From contig NZ_JAIHON010000003.1 in NCBI RefSeq assembly GCF_021173675.1, positions 707,908-771,907 of the forward strand: DNA of 64,000 bases, given 5' to 3'. The position numbers and the translations under genes are program-made. Positions 43,118 to 52,895 of the stretch are shown one piece after another (the stretch's first letter is position 1; each line of letters opens with the position of its first letter). The DNA is from Streptomyces lincolnensis (GTDB taxonomy: Bacteria > Actinomycetota > Actinomycetes > Streptomycetales > Streptomycetaceae). The notes beneath the pieces are model-generated. The model saw only the letters and a program-made list of their open reading frames with translations. It was not told the origin of the DNA and made no database searches.

Positions 43118-43912
43118 ATGACCGAAGCCGCAGACCGGATCATCGACGCCCTGCGCAGCGGGCACGACCACCTCGCCGCCGTGGTGCACAAACTCACCGC
43201 CGCCGATCTCACCCGCCCGTCCGGCGCGTCGGAGTGGGACATCTCCCAGGTGCTCAGCCATCTGGGCAGCGGCGCCGAAATCGGCCTGGCCGCACTGGAG
43301 GGCGCGTCTGGCGGTACGGGTGCCCCCGACGGCGACTTCAACAAGTCGGTGTGGGCCCGCTGGGACGCGATGACCCCGGCCGAGCGCGCCGAAGGCTTCG
43401 TCACCGCCAACCAGGCGCTGGTCGAACGCTACGAGGGCCTCGACGCGGGGGCCCGCAGCGACCTCCGGATCGACCTCGGCTTCCTGCCCGCGCCGGTGGA
43501 CGTGGCGACCGCGGCGGGGCTCCGGCTCGGTGAGTTCACCCACCACACGTGGGACGTCGAGGCGGCCTTCGACCCGTCGACGCCCCTGGCGTCCGCCGCG
43601 ACCGGGCCGCTCCTCGACCAGGCCGGCATGCTGCTGGGCTTCATCGGCAAGGCGGACGCCCTGGAGAACCGCCCCGTCGCCGTCGCGGTGCACACCACAG
43701 CACCCGAGCGAGCCTTCGGTCTCTCGATCGGCGAGACGGTCGCGCTCACCGGCGAACCCGAGAACGCCGACGCCGTGCTGACGGCCCCCGCCGAGTGGTG
43801 GCTGCGACTCGTCACCGGCCGCCACGCCCCCGCCCACACCCCGCCCTCCGTGACCCTCACCGGCGACACCGTCACCCTCGACGACCTGCGCAGGGTCTTC
43901 CCCGGGTTCTGA
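43118..43912 (+). CDS. Maleylpyruvate isomerase family, mycothiol-dependent-like protein (264 aa)
   Basis: DinB/MPI fold: DALRSGHDHLAAVVHKLTAA and SGASEWDISQVLSHLGSGAE at the N-terminus (metal His), GEFTHHTWDVEAAFDP with two His, and a C-terminal SCP2-like part (ETVALTGEPENADAVLTAPA). Members isomerise ring-cleavage products or transfer thiols. ATG 43118 with GGGAAA upstream; an in-frame start at 43073 would add 15 residues. Likely acts after the dioxygenase. Confidence 0.85.
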   Translation: MTEAADRIIDALRSGHDHLAAVVHKLTAADLTRPSGASEWDISQVLSHLGSGAEIGLAALEGASGGTGAPDGDFNKSVWARWDAMTPAERAEGFVTANQALVERYEGLDAGARSDLRIDLGFLPAPVDVATAAGLRLGEFTHHTWDVEAAFDPSTPLASAATGPLLDQAGMLLGFIGKADALENRPVAVAVHTTAPERAFGLSIGETVALTGEPENADAVLTAPAEWWLRLVTGRHAPAHTPPSVTLTGDTVTLDDLRRVFPGF

Positions 43913-44049
43913 GCCCGGCGGCCGAGGCAACAGGCACGGAACACGCCTGAGCGCCCGCGCGGATAGGCGGGATGGAGACCCAGGCAGCGAGGAGGGCACA
44001 GGTCTCCTTGATCATGGAGTTGCGACGCTCTGTGTTCACCGGGGGAACC

Positions 44050-44530
44050 TGTGCCCGTGCTGCCGGCCAGCCTGGCTGACCGGCCCGCTGTGGGACCAAT
44101 TCGCTGCCTTGCTGCCCGAGCGCCCGACGGTCGATCCGTCCCGCCCACTGGGGTGCCATCCGCAACCGCCGTGACGAGTGGATCCGGCTCGGCGTCTTCA
44201 CCCGGCTACGGGATCCCGCTCGGCCGGGTCCTGGCCGGGGCCAACCGCCACGACTCGCCGCTTCGCCGCTGTTCGCGCCGACGCCGGATCTCCACTTCCT
44301 GGACCTCCTGGACGGCCTCGGACCTCTGCCGACGGCATCACGGTGCACCTGGAGAGCGCACCCACGCCTGGCAGAACGCCTTCCACCGCCCTGCCCACTG
44401 CTACAGGCTCCGCTCGACCGTCGTCAACGCCTGCTTTGACCTCGCGGACACGATCATCACCGTCCGCAGTCCCATCCGCCGAGCCTGGACCACCCACCGC
44501 TGGGCCCCCGCCCTCGGTGCCGCCCATGAC
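44050..44530 (+). pseudogene. IS5-family transposase with deletions and frameshifts
   Basis: Pieces in several frames: WDQFAALLPERPTVDPSRPL near the start, GANRHDSPL-like sequence after a deletion, LDLLDGLGPLPT, and in the last part GERTHAWQNAFHRPAHCYRL with NACFDLADTIITVRSPIRRA. Internal deletions removed the first two catalytic Asp regions. Confidence 0.85.
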
Positions 44531-44541
44531 GGATCACCAAT

Positions 44542-45258
44542 TCACCAGGGCACGGGAGCTCCGTCCCAGGAGAAGAAGCCACCGGCGGGGCCGTCGTCCG
44601 GCAGCAGGGCCAGGCGGAGGGCACCCTGCGCTGCTTCGGCCGGGTCGTCGCCGGCAGCGGCGGCCCCGGGGGGTGAGATCGGTGGCCCGCAGGCCGGGGG
44701 CGAGGCGTTGACCTTGAAGCCGTCCTCGGCCAGCGTCTGGGCGTAGAAGACGGTGAGGGCGTTGAGGGCGGCCTTGGACGACCGGTAGGCGGCGGCGCCA
44801 CCGCTTCCCGGGGTGAACTGGGGATTGGGGTTCGTACTCCAGGTCAACGACGCGGTGCCACTGGAGATGTTGACGATGCGCGGATGCGGGGACCGGCGCA
44901 GGGCGGGCAGGAAGGCATTGGTCACCGCCGCCACCCCGAACACGTTGGTCTCGTAAGTGCGCCGGAACTCCTCGACGCCGGTGTCGGCCGGCGGGGCCAG
45001 CGACGGTGCGATGCCGGCGTTGTTGACCAGCACGTCCAGGCGGTCCACCTGGGCCGCGGCCTGTGCGATGCCGTCGGGATCGGTCACGTCGAGGACCAGC
45101 AGCCGGGCGCCGGCGCCGATCTCCTCGACGGCCCGCTGTCCGCGCCCCGGGTCGCGGGAGCCCACGTACACGGTGAGGCCCTCGGCCGCGAGCAGCCGGG
45201 CGATGTGCTTGCCGATGCCCTTGTCGGCACCGGTGACCAGAGCTGTGCGATCGTTCAT
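44542..45258 (-). CDS. SDR family oxidoreductase with a compensated frameshift (238 aa)
   Basis: Carbonyl-reductase-like SDR: TALVTGADKGIGKHIARLLA, LDVLVNNAGIAP, NISSGTASL and YRSSKAALNALTVFYAQTLA with catalytic Tyr/Lys, ending GGFFSWDGAPVPW. Between about 44650 and 44700 the reading frame is shifted by one base and restored: NASPPACGPPISPPG replaces what, with one C inserted and one removed, reads NALAPGLRATDLTPG, the expected family sequence. Either two natural lesions or two sequencing errors. Divergent from the XRE gene at 45331, which probably regulates it. Confidence 0.82.
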   Translation of the reverse strand: MNDRTALVTGADKGIGKHIARLLAAEGLTVYVGSRDPGRGQRAVEEIGAGARLLVLDVTDPDGIAQAAAQVDRLDVLVNNAGIAPSLAPPADTGVEEFRRTYETNVFGVAAVTNAFLPALRRSPHPRIVNISSGTASLTWSTNPNPQFTPGSGGAAAYRSSKAALNALTVFYAQTLAEDGFKVNASPPACGPPISPPGAAAAGDDPAEAAQGALRLALLPDDGPAGGFFSWDGAPVPW

Positions 45259-45330
45259 GGCAACTACGGTCCTCCGGCGGTGGGCGCCCCGCCAGGGACA
45301 ACCTGTACCAGGCAGGCGGCGGGAGGCGGC

Positions 45331-46146
45331 ATGGCACGGCAGGAACTGGCCCGCTTCCTGCGGGACCGCCGGGCGGGCCTGCACCCGCACGAGATCGGTC
45401 TGACGACGACGGACACCGCCCGCCGCACGCCGGGCCTGCGCCGCGAAGAGGTGGCGGACCTCGCCCACATGTCGGTCGACTACTACACGCGGCTGGAGCA
45501 GGCCCGCGGACCGCGGCCGTCGGCCCGGATCCTGGACGCGCTGGCTCAGGCGCTGCGGCTCACACCGGCCGAGCGCAGCCACCTGTTCCGCCTGGCGGGA
45601 TCGAGCGCGCCGCCCGGCAGCCACGTCGTGCGGCGGGTACGCCCGCACGTGGCCCGGATGCTGGAGCGACTGCCGCAGACCGCCGCCATCGTCACCGACG
45701 CGGCGTACGGCGTCGTCGCCTGGAACCCCCTGGCCCAAGCTCTGCTCGGCGGTGACCTCGCAGGTGGGACGACAAACCTGGCCCGGCGCCGCTTCCTGGG
45801 CCAGGGACGGATGCACGAGGGCGCCGGCGCCGAGGAGTTCGGGCACATCGTGGTGGCGCGACTACGCCGGGCCGCCGACCGCTACCCGCAGGACCCGCAG
45901 TTGACCGCGCTCCTGGCCGAACTGCACGCCGGCAGCGAGGAGTTCCGGCAGATCTGGCAGATACGTCCGGTCCACGCTCCCGGGCACCGCACCAAGACCA
46001 TCGACCACCCGGAAGCCGGCACGCTGCGGTTGAACTGTGACGTCCTGCTCGTACCCGAGGAAGACCAGGAAGTCGTCCTGATCACGGCCGACCCCGGATC
46101 ACCTGCCTCGCGGGCCCTGCACAGGCTGGCCAGGCAGGCGACCTGA
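45331..46146 (+). CDS. XRE regulator with MmyB-like domain (271 aa)
   Basis: HTH GLRREEVADLAHMSVDYYTR with LEQARGPRPSARILDALAQA, followed by the MmyB-type ligand domain (TDAAYGVVAWNPLAQALLGG, HPEAGTLRLNCDVLLVPEED). This pairing with a divergent SDR gene is common in Streptomyces. ATG 45331 with GGGAGG five bases upstream. It probably controls the SDR gene and itself through the 72-base gap. Confidence 0.92.
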   Translation: MARQELARFLRDRRAGLHPHEIGLTTTDTARRTPGLRREEVADLAHMSVDYYTRLEQARGPRPSARILDALAQALRLTPAERSHLFRLAGSSAPPGSHVVRRVRPHVARMLERLPQTAAIVTDAAYGVVAWNPLAQALLGGDLAGGTTNLARRRFLGQGRMHEGAGAEEFGHIVVARLRRAADRYPQDPQLTALLAELHAGSEEFRQIWQIRPVHAPGHRTKTIDHPEAGTLRLNCDVLLVPEEDQEVVLITADPGSPASRALHRLARQAT

Positions 46147-46620
46147 AACGGAAGACGCGCGTAGGTTTCCCCAGCAGTGACAGAGCGTGGCAACTACATG
46201 ATCACTCGGGCCTGTGCCCACCTTGGTACTGAGACCTTCCACGCCGCCCATCTGCACGGCCTCTTACCGTGCGCGTTTCACTCGGGGTCGTGTCCGGATC
46301 ATGAGCGGCACGCCGAAAGTGTCTTCTGAGCTGAGGCGATAGGGCTTGTCCAAGGCCTCTGTCGTCTCGCGGGGTGGTCCGCTTGAGTTTTGACCTCGGT
46401 AACTATGGTTCGGCGCCGGCCAGATCCGCATGAGGTGAACTCTGCAGTTCGCATGGCATGTATTCCATCCGCGTCGGACTCGGGAAGCCCACCTCGCCGA
46501 CGCGCGACCGTCTGGACGGCCCTGGACGGCGCTATCCCTACGCTCGGCCTGTCGCTGTGCAACGCGGATAATCGTGCACCAAGTCTTCACGATGCCGGAC
46601 GACACCTGGGGGTACGAGGC
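46147..46620. other. Intergenic stretch, no gene recognised
   Basis: No frame with known family. The part next to 46621 must contain the promoter of the LRV-type gene. Nothing else stands out. Confidence 0.4.
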
Positions 46621-48204
46621 ATGCCTACGCCTGAGCAGATCTGGGCGGACGCCGATCTGCCCACCCGTCGGCTCGCCGGGCTGGCTCTCAACCCGTCCGT
46701 GCCGGAGAGCATCCTCCTGCGGCTGCTCTCCGACGCTCCGCTTGCCGCGCGGATGGTGCTGTGCCGGGACCGGATCCTGCCCGACAACGTCGTCGACGCG
46801 GTGATCGAGCACCCCGACACCTACACCCGCAGCTTCTTCGCCCGTAACTCCCATGTCGATCCGGCCCAGCGAGTTCGGCTGCTGGATGATCCCGAGTGGT
46901 TCGTCCGCGCGCACCTGGCCGAGGGACCGCGGGTGGCCGCCCCCGCCCGGCCCCGGCCCCTGCCCGACGAGGCCGTCGTCCACATGATCAGCACGTACGA
47001 CGACGAACTCCTGGGCGGTTCCTTCTACCAGCAGATCTCCACCGGGCTGCGCCGAGCCATGCCCACCCATCCGATCGCGAAGGTCCGCCGCTGGGGGGTC
47101 GGCGGGTGGGCATCACTGCCCGCGGACATGCGAGCCGCCCTCCTCGCAGACCCCGACGGCGAGGTCCGGGAGACGGCTCAGCGGCATGCCCGCCTGCAGG
47201 ATCCGGCGTGGGTGGAGAGCGCGCTCCCCGACCGACCGTGCCACGCCCGCACCGACCTGCTGCTCCACCGCGCCCTGAGCAGAGCCGTGGTGGACGGCGT
47301 CCTCGCCCGGCCCGTCGGCAAGGACGACAAGGCGATGATCGCCGTCAACCCCACCCTTCCTCCCGACGCGGTGGTCGTCCTGGCCGCCGACTCGGATCCG
47401 GAGATACGGGGCCGGATCGCGCAGCGCGCAGACCTCGGACCGGCCGAGTGCCGCGCACTCGTCGCCGATCCGGACCCGGACGTGCGCACGCAGGTCGCGT
47501 ACCGCGCGGATCTGGGACCGGCCGAGCTCCGTACGCTCATGACGGACCCCCACCCCGACGTCCGGCTGGCCGTGTCCCTCCACCCCGCACTGAGTGAGGA
47601 CGAACGGGCCCAGATCGACTACCAGGTCCCCATGGACCATCCCTTCGTCTTCCACCCCGCGCCCGAAGTGCCCCGGGATCACGAGACCATCCGCCGAGAC
47701 GCACTCTCCCACCACCCACTGCTGCGCAGACAGGCAGCCAGGGACCACCTGCTGCCACCGGACCTCGTCGCACGCCTGGCCGCCGACGACGACCTCGGCG
47801 TACGCGTCCTGCTGGCCCAGAACCATCCGGACGCCCCCGCACCACTTCTGCTGCGCAGCTTCCTCGAGTACACCGGCCCCGAGCGCAGCCACCTCACCAC
47901 CCGGCCGAACTTCCCGACCAACGGACTGGCCGCCTTCGCCGACCACCAGGACCCTGAGGTCCGGGCCTTGGCCGCACGCGACCCCGAAACGGAGCCGACA
48001 GCCGCGGAGCGGCTCACCCAGGACCCGAAATATGCCGTGAGGGCGGCGGCGACGCGCCACCCGAATCTTCCGCAGTCCCGGCTGGCCGTACTCCTCGACG
48101 ACGAGGAGTTGGCCCACGATGCGGCTGCGAACGCGGCGCTCGACTTGGACACGATCCACCGACTGTTGAAGACGGACGGCCGGCAGGTCAGGCCGCAGGC
48201 GTAG
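46621..48204 (+). CDS. Leucine-rich-repeat-variant (LRV/HEAT-like) protein (527 aa)
   Basis: Chain of about 24-residue helical repeats with L-P-x-x-x-L-x-x-D-x-x-x-x-V-R-x-x-x-A-x-x form. Examples: ADLGPAECRALVADPDPDVR, ADLGPAELRTLMTDPHPDVR, LLPPDLVARLAADDDLGVRV and NLPQSRLAVLLDDEELAHDA. Repeats run through most of the protein, with an irregular section at 110-190 (DDELLGGSFYQQISTGLRRA). No Cys cluster for an Fe-S site, no membrane segment. Function unknown; such solenoids bind proteins. ATG 46621 with a weak GGGGG upstream. Confidence 0.75.
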   Translation: MPTPEQIWADADLPTRRLAGLALNPSVPESILLRLLSDAPLAARMVLCRDRILPDNVVDAVIEHPDTYTRSFFARNSHVDPAQRVRLLDDPEWFVRAHLAEGPRVAAPARPRPLPDEAVVHMISTYDDELLGGSFYQQISTGLRRAMPTHPIAKVRRWGVGGWASLPADMRAALLADPDGEVRETAQRHARLQDPAWVESALPDRPCHARTDLLLHRALSRAVVDGVLARPVGKDDKAMIAVNPTLPPDAVVVLAADSDPEIRGRIAQRADLGPAECRALVADPDPDVRTQVAYRADLGPAELRTLMTDPHPDVRLAVSLHPALSEDERAQIDYQVPMDHPFVFHPAPEVPRDHETIRRDALSHHPLLRRQAARDHLLPPDLVARLAADDDLGVRVLLAQNHPDAPAPLLLRSFLEYTGPERSHLTTRPNFPTNGLAAFADHQDPEVRALAARDPETEPTAAERLTQDPKYAVRAAATRHPNLPQSRLAVLLDDEELAHDAAANAALDLDTIHRLLKTDGRQVRPQA

Positions 48205-48372
48205 AGGAAGCTCCGGTTGACTCCTGCGCCCACGTGGGAGTGTCGAGGGGTTCGTGGCAGGCGACGCCGCCAAGAAGGTCAAAACTCAAGCTCAGCCAGG
48301 CCGGATCCCGTCTGCTGGCCGATCTAACCGATGTCCGGGCCGACCCAATGGCGCCCCCCTGATCAGCCCCGC

Positions 48373-49290
48373 TCAGGCCTCTCCGGCGGCTTCCGCGGCG
48401 GGCTCCGCGTCGACGCGGAGGTGCAGCTGGTCGGCCACGCTGGTCAAGGCGGCTCCCAGGGGGAGCGCGACGCGGGTGAGGACGTGCTGATCGCCGCGCG
48501 TGGGGTCCCGGTTGACGATGACGACGGGTTTGGCGGCCTGGGTCGCCTGGCGGACGAACCGTAGCCCGGACATCACGGTCAGGGAGGAGCCCAGTACGAG
48601 AAGTGATCTCGCCTCCCGGACCAGCCGGCGGCACTGCTCGACCCGCGGAGCCGGAACCGTCTCACCGAAGAACACCACGTCCGGCTTGAGGACGCCGCCG
48701 CAGATCAGGCACGGCAGTACGCGGAAGTCGCCGACCTGCGCGTCGGTGAGGTCGGCGTCGCCGTCGGGGTTGATTCCGGCGGCTGTCGGTGCGAAGCCCG
48801 CGTTGGCCTCTTCCAGACGCAGGGCGAGTGCGCGACGCGGGCTGACGGCACCGCAGGACAGACAGACGACCCGACTCAGGCTGCCATGCAGCTCGACGAC
48901 GTCCTCGCTGCCCGCGGCCTGGTGCAGGCCGTCGACGTTCTGGCTGATCACACCCGAGAGCAGTCCGTGCCGCTCGAACGCCGCCACGGCCCGGTGCCCG
49001 GCGTTGGGGCGGGCACGACCGAAGGTGCGCCAGCCGAGGTGACTGCGCGCCCAGTATCGACGACGGGCCTGGGCACTGGCGGTGAAGTCCTGATAGGTCA
49101 TCGGTGTGTGACGCCCCAGACTTCCGCCCTCGCCCCGGTAGTCGGGGATGCCCGACTCCGTGGAGATACCGGCCCCGGTGAGCACGAGCACACCGCCCGC
49201 GCGCAGAAGTTCGACGACCGGCCCCAGATCCGTGGTGCCGGGCGGCAGGTCCTCGGCAGGGGTCCAGCTCAGGGTGGGACGCATGCGCAT
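48373..49290 (-). CDS. Sir2-family NAD-dependent deacylase (305 aa)
   Basis: Complete sirtuin signature: VLTGAGISTESGIPDYRGEG, SQNVDGLHQAAGSEDVVELH with catalytic His, zinc Cys pairs in VVCLSCGAV and LPCLICGGVLKPDVVFFGE, LVLGSSLTVMSGLRFVRQA and VIVNRDPT. The start is uncertain: ATG 49290 (MRMRPTLSW) or a second ATG six bases later. Zn-binding region and the PDYRG motif place it with bacterial class II-like or U-type sirtuins. No obvious partner gene next to it. Confidence 0.9.
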   Translation of the reverse strand: MRMRPTLSWTPAEDLPPGTTDLGPVVELLRAGGVLVLTGAGISTESGIPDYRGEGGSLGRHTPMTYQDFTASAQARRRYWARSHLGWRTFGRARPNAGHRAVAAFERHGLLSGVISQNVDGLHQAAGSEDVVELHGSLSRVVCLSCGAVSPRRALALRLEEANAGFAPTAAGINPDGDADLTDAQVGDFRVLPCLICGGVLKPDVVFFGETVPAPRVEQCRRLVREARSLLVLGSSLTVMSGLRFVRQATQAAKPVVIVNRDPTRGDQHVLTRVALPLGAALTSVADQLHLRVDAEPAAEAAGEA

Positions 49291-49497
49291 GCCGCAAGGG
49301 TACGGAATCCCGTCGCGCGCAGACATCGCCACGATAGGCGGGAGCCGCGCCGAGGCTCAACGCGCGGCCCGATGCAGCGCAGCCGAACCGCGCGCTCGAT
49401 GAAGGCGAAGCCGTCGGATCGCGAGGCGGCGCAGCCCCGGGGCACGTCATGGTCTTGGGCTGCCGGGCATGCGCGGACCTGCCCCCCCGGGGCGTCG

Positions 49498-50459
49498 TCA
49501 GACCTCCTGGGGTTTGTAGGAGCTGGGGTCACGCAGGGCGACACGGCGCAGCAGGTCGACGGACTTGGTCACGCCCTCGACGGGACCCATGAGGACGTCC
49601 TCGTGCTCGATGCTCAGGACGCCGTCGTAGCCGGCGCGGCGCAGGGCGAGGCAGAAGGCTCGCCAGAAGGCGTCGTCGTGGCCGTAGCCGAGGGTGACGT
49701 AGTTCCAGGAGCGGTCTTTCGCGGCCATGACCGGGAGGGTCTCCAGCCTGCTGGTCAGGGACTGGCGGAGCGGTTCCAGGCGGGTGTCCTTGGCGTGCAC
49801 GTGGTAGATCGCCTCGCCCAGGGCCTCGATGGCGGCGAGCGGGTCGGCTCCCATCCACATCAGGTGACTGGGGTCGAAGTTGGCGCCGACGACCGGTCCG
49901 ACCTCCTCGCGCAGGCGCAGCAGGGTGGGAACGTTGTAGACGGCCTGGTGGGCGTGCATTTCGAGGCAGAGCTTGCCCACGCCCCGGTCTCGCGCGTGAG
50001 CCACGAGGTCCCGCCAGTACGGGAGCACGGCCTCGGTCCACTGCCATTCGAGGATCTGGGTGGTCTCCGGCGGCCAGGAGACGGTGATCCAGTTGGGGTT
50101 GGCGTCGCCAGGCCCTCCCGGCAGGCCGGACATCATCACCACACGGTCCACGCCGAGAAGCGGCGCGAGGGCGATCGTCCTGCGGGTGACCTGGTCGTGC
50201 TCGCGGCCGCTGGGCCCGGGGTGGAGGGGGTTGCCCGAGCAGGTGAGGGCGCTGATCGCGAGCCCCCGGTCGGTGATCTTGGCCAGCAGTCGCGGCGTGC
50301 GCGCTCGCTGTCGAGCAGCTGGTCGATGTCGACGTGCGGGGCCGTGGACCAGGCACCCGTGGCGAACTCGACGTAATCCAGGCCGAGTTCGGCAGCCAGG
50401 TCGAGTGTCTCGTGGAGCGTGAGTTGCCCGACGCTGTCGGTGTTCAGACCGATCTTCAT
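49498..50459 (-). pseudogene. Sugar phosphate isomerase/epimerase (TIM barrel) with frameshift
   Basis: Starts MKIGLNTDSVGQLTLHETLD, then LAAELGLDYVEFATGAWSTA and DIDQLLDSERARRD; the frame then shifts by one base near 50281-50295. The second part (LLAKITDRGLAISALTCSGN, DRVVMMSGLPGGPGDANPNW, ending DPSSYKPQEV) keeps the metal-binding motifs FDPSHLMWMG, YHVHAKD and LSIEHED. Restoring one base gives an uninterrupted protein of about 320 residues. Whether the lesion is natural or a sequencing error cannot be decided here. Last gene of the minus-strand sugar cluster. Confidence 0.85.
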
Positions 50460-50544
50460 GAGGTTCCCTGTCTCCGGTGTCGTCGTCGGGGGCGGGGTTG
50501 TCCGCCGGTGATCCGGTGATCCGGTGGTTCGGTGGCGATCCGGG

Positions 50545-51564
50545 TCAGCGGTAGAGGGCGGGCCGGTCGGCGAGTTCCACCGCGATGCGTCGGTCCTCGG
50601 TCTGCGCGCGGACGCCCGCCTCGCAGACCGCGGCCACGGCGTAGCCGTCCCAGGCGCTGGGCCCGGTGACCTCTCCGCGCCGGGTGGCGTCGACCCATGC
50701 CTGGACCTCGCGGTCGTACGCTTCCTCGAACCGCTCGACGAAACCGGGGGTGACCGTGCCGCCCCAGCGGCCACGGGAGGTGACGAGCATGTCGTGCCGG
50801 TCGCCGATCCGGGCCGTGCCGTTCTCGCACACAGCCTCGGCCTGGACCTGATAGCCGTAGCGGGCGTTGACGTAGATCTCCACGTCGGCCAGAACCCCGC
50901 CGTCGGTCTCGAAGACGACGAACTGCGGGTCGGCCAGCCCTTGCGGGGCGTTGCCGGAGGACGTCGGGCGCATCACCGTGACGGAGGTGATCTCCTGGCC
51001 GAGCAGCCAGCGGATGATGTCCATCTCGTGCGTCACCGAGTCGTTGATGAGCATGGCGGTGGTGAAGTCCGGCGGGGACGAGGGATTGCGGTGCCGGTTG
51101 TGCATCATCAGCGGCCGTCCGAGTTCGCCGCTGTCCAACAGGGACTTGAGCTTGAGGTACTCGTGGTCGTAGCGGCGCATGAAGCCCACCTGCACGCGAC
51201 GGTGACCGAGCCGCTGCTCTGCCTTGAGCACGCGCAGCGCGGAGGCGGCGTCGGGGGTGAGGGGTTTCTCGCACAGGACGGGCAGGTCGTGGTCGAACGC
51301 GGTGAGCAGCGCGGCCTCGTGGGCGACGCCGGGGGAGGCGAGCAGCACCGCGTCGACGGCAGGGGAGGCCATCGCCTCGGCCACGTCGTCGAAGGCCGCG
51401 CATCCTTCGACACCGGCGGCGATCGCCTTGGCGCGGTCGGCGTCCAGGTCGACGATGGCGGCCACGTGGGCGCCGCTGGTCACCTCGCTGATCCGCCGTA
51501 CATGGTCGGCGCCCATGCGGCCGGCGCCGATGACCGCGACGCCGAGGGAGTCGTGGTGGATCAT
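50545..51564 (-). CDS. Gfo/Idh/MocA oxidoreductase, inositol-dehydrogenase-like (339 aa)
   Basis: NAD(P)-binding [20 protein letters not shown], catalytic-lysine motif [16 protein letters not shown], and the second-domain [17 protein letters not shown] with the usual Asp/His. Resembles inositol 2-dehydrogenases and other cyclitol or sugar oxidases. ATG 51564 follows GAAAGGA. Lies between the binding-protein gene and the TIM-barrel isomerase, consistent with inositol or sugar oxidation after uptake. Confidence 0.88.
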   Translation of the reverse strand: MIHHDSLGVAVIGAGRMGADHVRRISEVTSGAHVAAIVDLDADRAKAIAAGVEGCAAFDDVAEAMASPAVDAVLLASPGVAHEAALLTAFDHDLPVLCEKPLTPDAASALRVLKAEQRLGHRRVQVGFMRRYDHEYLKLKSLLDSGELGRPLMMHNRHRNPSSPPDFTTAMLINDSVTHEMDIIRWLLGQEITSVTVMRPTSSGNAPQGLADPQFVVFETDGGVLADVEIYVNARYGYQVQAEAVCENGTARIGDRHDMLVTSRGRWGGTVTPGFVERFEEAYDREVQAWVDATRRGEVTGPSAWDGYAVAAVCEAGVRAQTEDRRIAVELADRPALYR

Positions 51565-51682
51565 GGAATCCTTTCGAGGCAGGGCGATGTGGTGGTGCGT
51601 GAGCCCGCAGAGACCCGAGCCCCGCACCCGGCACTACGACGACCTGACGGTAAGTTCCTTGCCGGAGCGTGACGGCGGTGAT

Positions 51683-51724
51683 CCGGCTCCCGGCCGGGCC
51701 CGCTCGGGTCCGGCCGGGAGCCGG
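51683..51724 (-). terminator. Perfect 15-bp hairpin terminator of the binding-protein gene
   Basis: CCGGCTCCCGGCCGG (51683-51697) and CCGGCCGGGAGCCGG (51710-51724) pair without mismatch around a 12-base loop, 10 bases after the binding-protein stop. It separates that gene from the oxidoreductase gene, so the latter may have its own promoter. Confidence 0.7.
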
Positions 51725-51734
51725 GCCAGGGTCC

Positions 51735-52757
51735 TCAGCGCGTGCCCTTCGCGGCGAACCCGGCGACGGTCTCGACGTTGGACTTGTCGACGAAAGCCGG
51801 GCCGGTCAGGACCGGCTGCTCACCGCCGCCGCTGTAGTTGCCGTTGTTCTTGTAGAGCCACAGGCCGTCGACGGCCAGGTAGCCCTGCAGGTAGGGCTGC
51901 TGGTCGACGGCGAACTGGATGCTGCCGTTCTGGACGGCCTTGACCAGTTCCTTGTTGAGGTCGAAGGTGGCGACCTTGGCCTTGCCGCCCGCGTCGGACA
52001 CCGCTCCCACCGCGCCCAGCGCGTAGGGGGCGCCGAGGGTGACCACCTCGTCGATGGAGGGGTCCTGCTTGAGCTTGGCGGTGATCGTCGACTTCAGCGA
52101 CGGCATGTCGGCGCCGTTGACGTAGAGGATGTCCGTCTTGCCCTCGAACCCGCTCTTCACACCCGCGCAGCGTGCCTCCAGGGCGACCTGGCCCTGCTCC
52201 TGGATCACGCAGAGGGTGTGCTTGACGCCCAGGGAGTTGAGCTTCCGGCCGACCGCCTCACCCGCGACGGTCTCGTCCTGGCCGAAGTACTCCACCAGCC
52301 CCTGGCTCCTCCAGTCGTTCACACCGGAGTTGAAGCCGACCACGGGGATGCCGGCCTTCGTCGCCTTCGCGACGACGTCCTTCATCGCGTCCGGCTTGGC
52401 GAGGGTGACCGCGATGCCGTCGACCTTCTGGTCGATCGCGTTCTGCACCAGGTTGGCCTGGTTGCCCCCGCTGGGGTCGGAGGAGTAGATCAACTTGATG
52501 TTGTCCTTCGCGGCGGCGGCCTCGGCGCCCTTGCGGATGGTGTCCCAGAACGTGTCCCCGGGCACCGCGTGGGTGACCATCGCGACCGTCATCCGGGGCG
52601 TGGTGGCCTTGCCCGCGGAGACGCCGTCCGTGCTCTCCTCGGCCTTCTTGCCGCCCGAGCCGCTGGAGCAGCCGGCGAGGGTGAGTGCCGCACTGGCGGC
52701 CACGGCCACGGCAAGGGTGAGTCTGCGGGAGCGGAAGGAAGACGGGCGGTTCGTCAT
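51735..52757 (-). CDS. Sugar ABC transporter substrate-binding lipoprotein (340 aa)
   Basis: Signal peptide RRLTLAVAVAASAALTLAGC with lipobox LAGC, then a periplasmic-binding-protein type 1 fold: VAMVTHAVPGDTFWDTIRKG, IYSSDPSGGNQANLVQNAID, AGIPVVGFNSGVNDW, VDQQPYLQGYLAVDGLWLYK. Close in form to ribose, xylose or inositol binders. No ATPase or permease gene is next to it, so it either uses a remote transporter or its partners were lost. Downstream of the TIM-barrel gene on the same strand, 138 bases away. Confidence 0.88.
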   Translation of the reverse strand: MTNRPSSFRSRRLTLAVAVAASAALTLAGCSSGSGGKKAEESTDGVSAGKATTPRMTVAMVTHAVPGDTFWDTIRKGAEAAAAKDNIKLIYSSDPSGGNQANLVQNAIDQKVDGIAVTLAKPDAMKDVVAKATKAGIPVVGFNSGVNDWRSQGLVEYFGQDETVAGEAVGRKLNSLGVKHTLCVIQEQGQVALEARCAGVKSGFEGKTDILYVNGADMPSLKSTITAKLKQDPSIDEVVTLGAPYALGAVGAVSDAGGKAKVATFDLNKELVKAVQNGSIQFAVDQQPYLQGYLAVDGLWLYKNNGNYSGGGEQPVLTGPAFVDKSNVETVAGFAAKGTR

Positions 52758-52895
52758 GTCGGCACCTCACTGTGCTGAATGCGGGGACGGGGCGACGCGC
52801 GCGGAGGGAGGCATGACATCCCCCCCCCGTGCGGCGGGTGAAGGAGCCGCTCACCGGCAGGCGGCGCGGCTTGCTGGGTGTGTCGGTGGGGAGGG

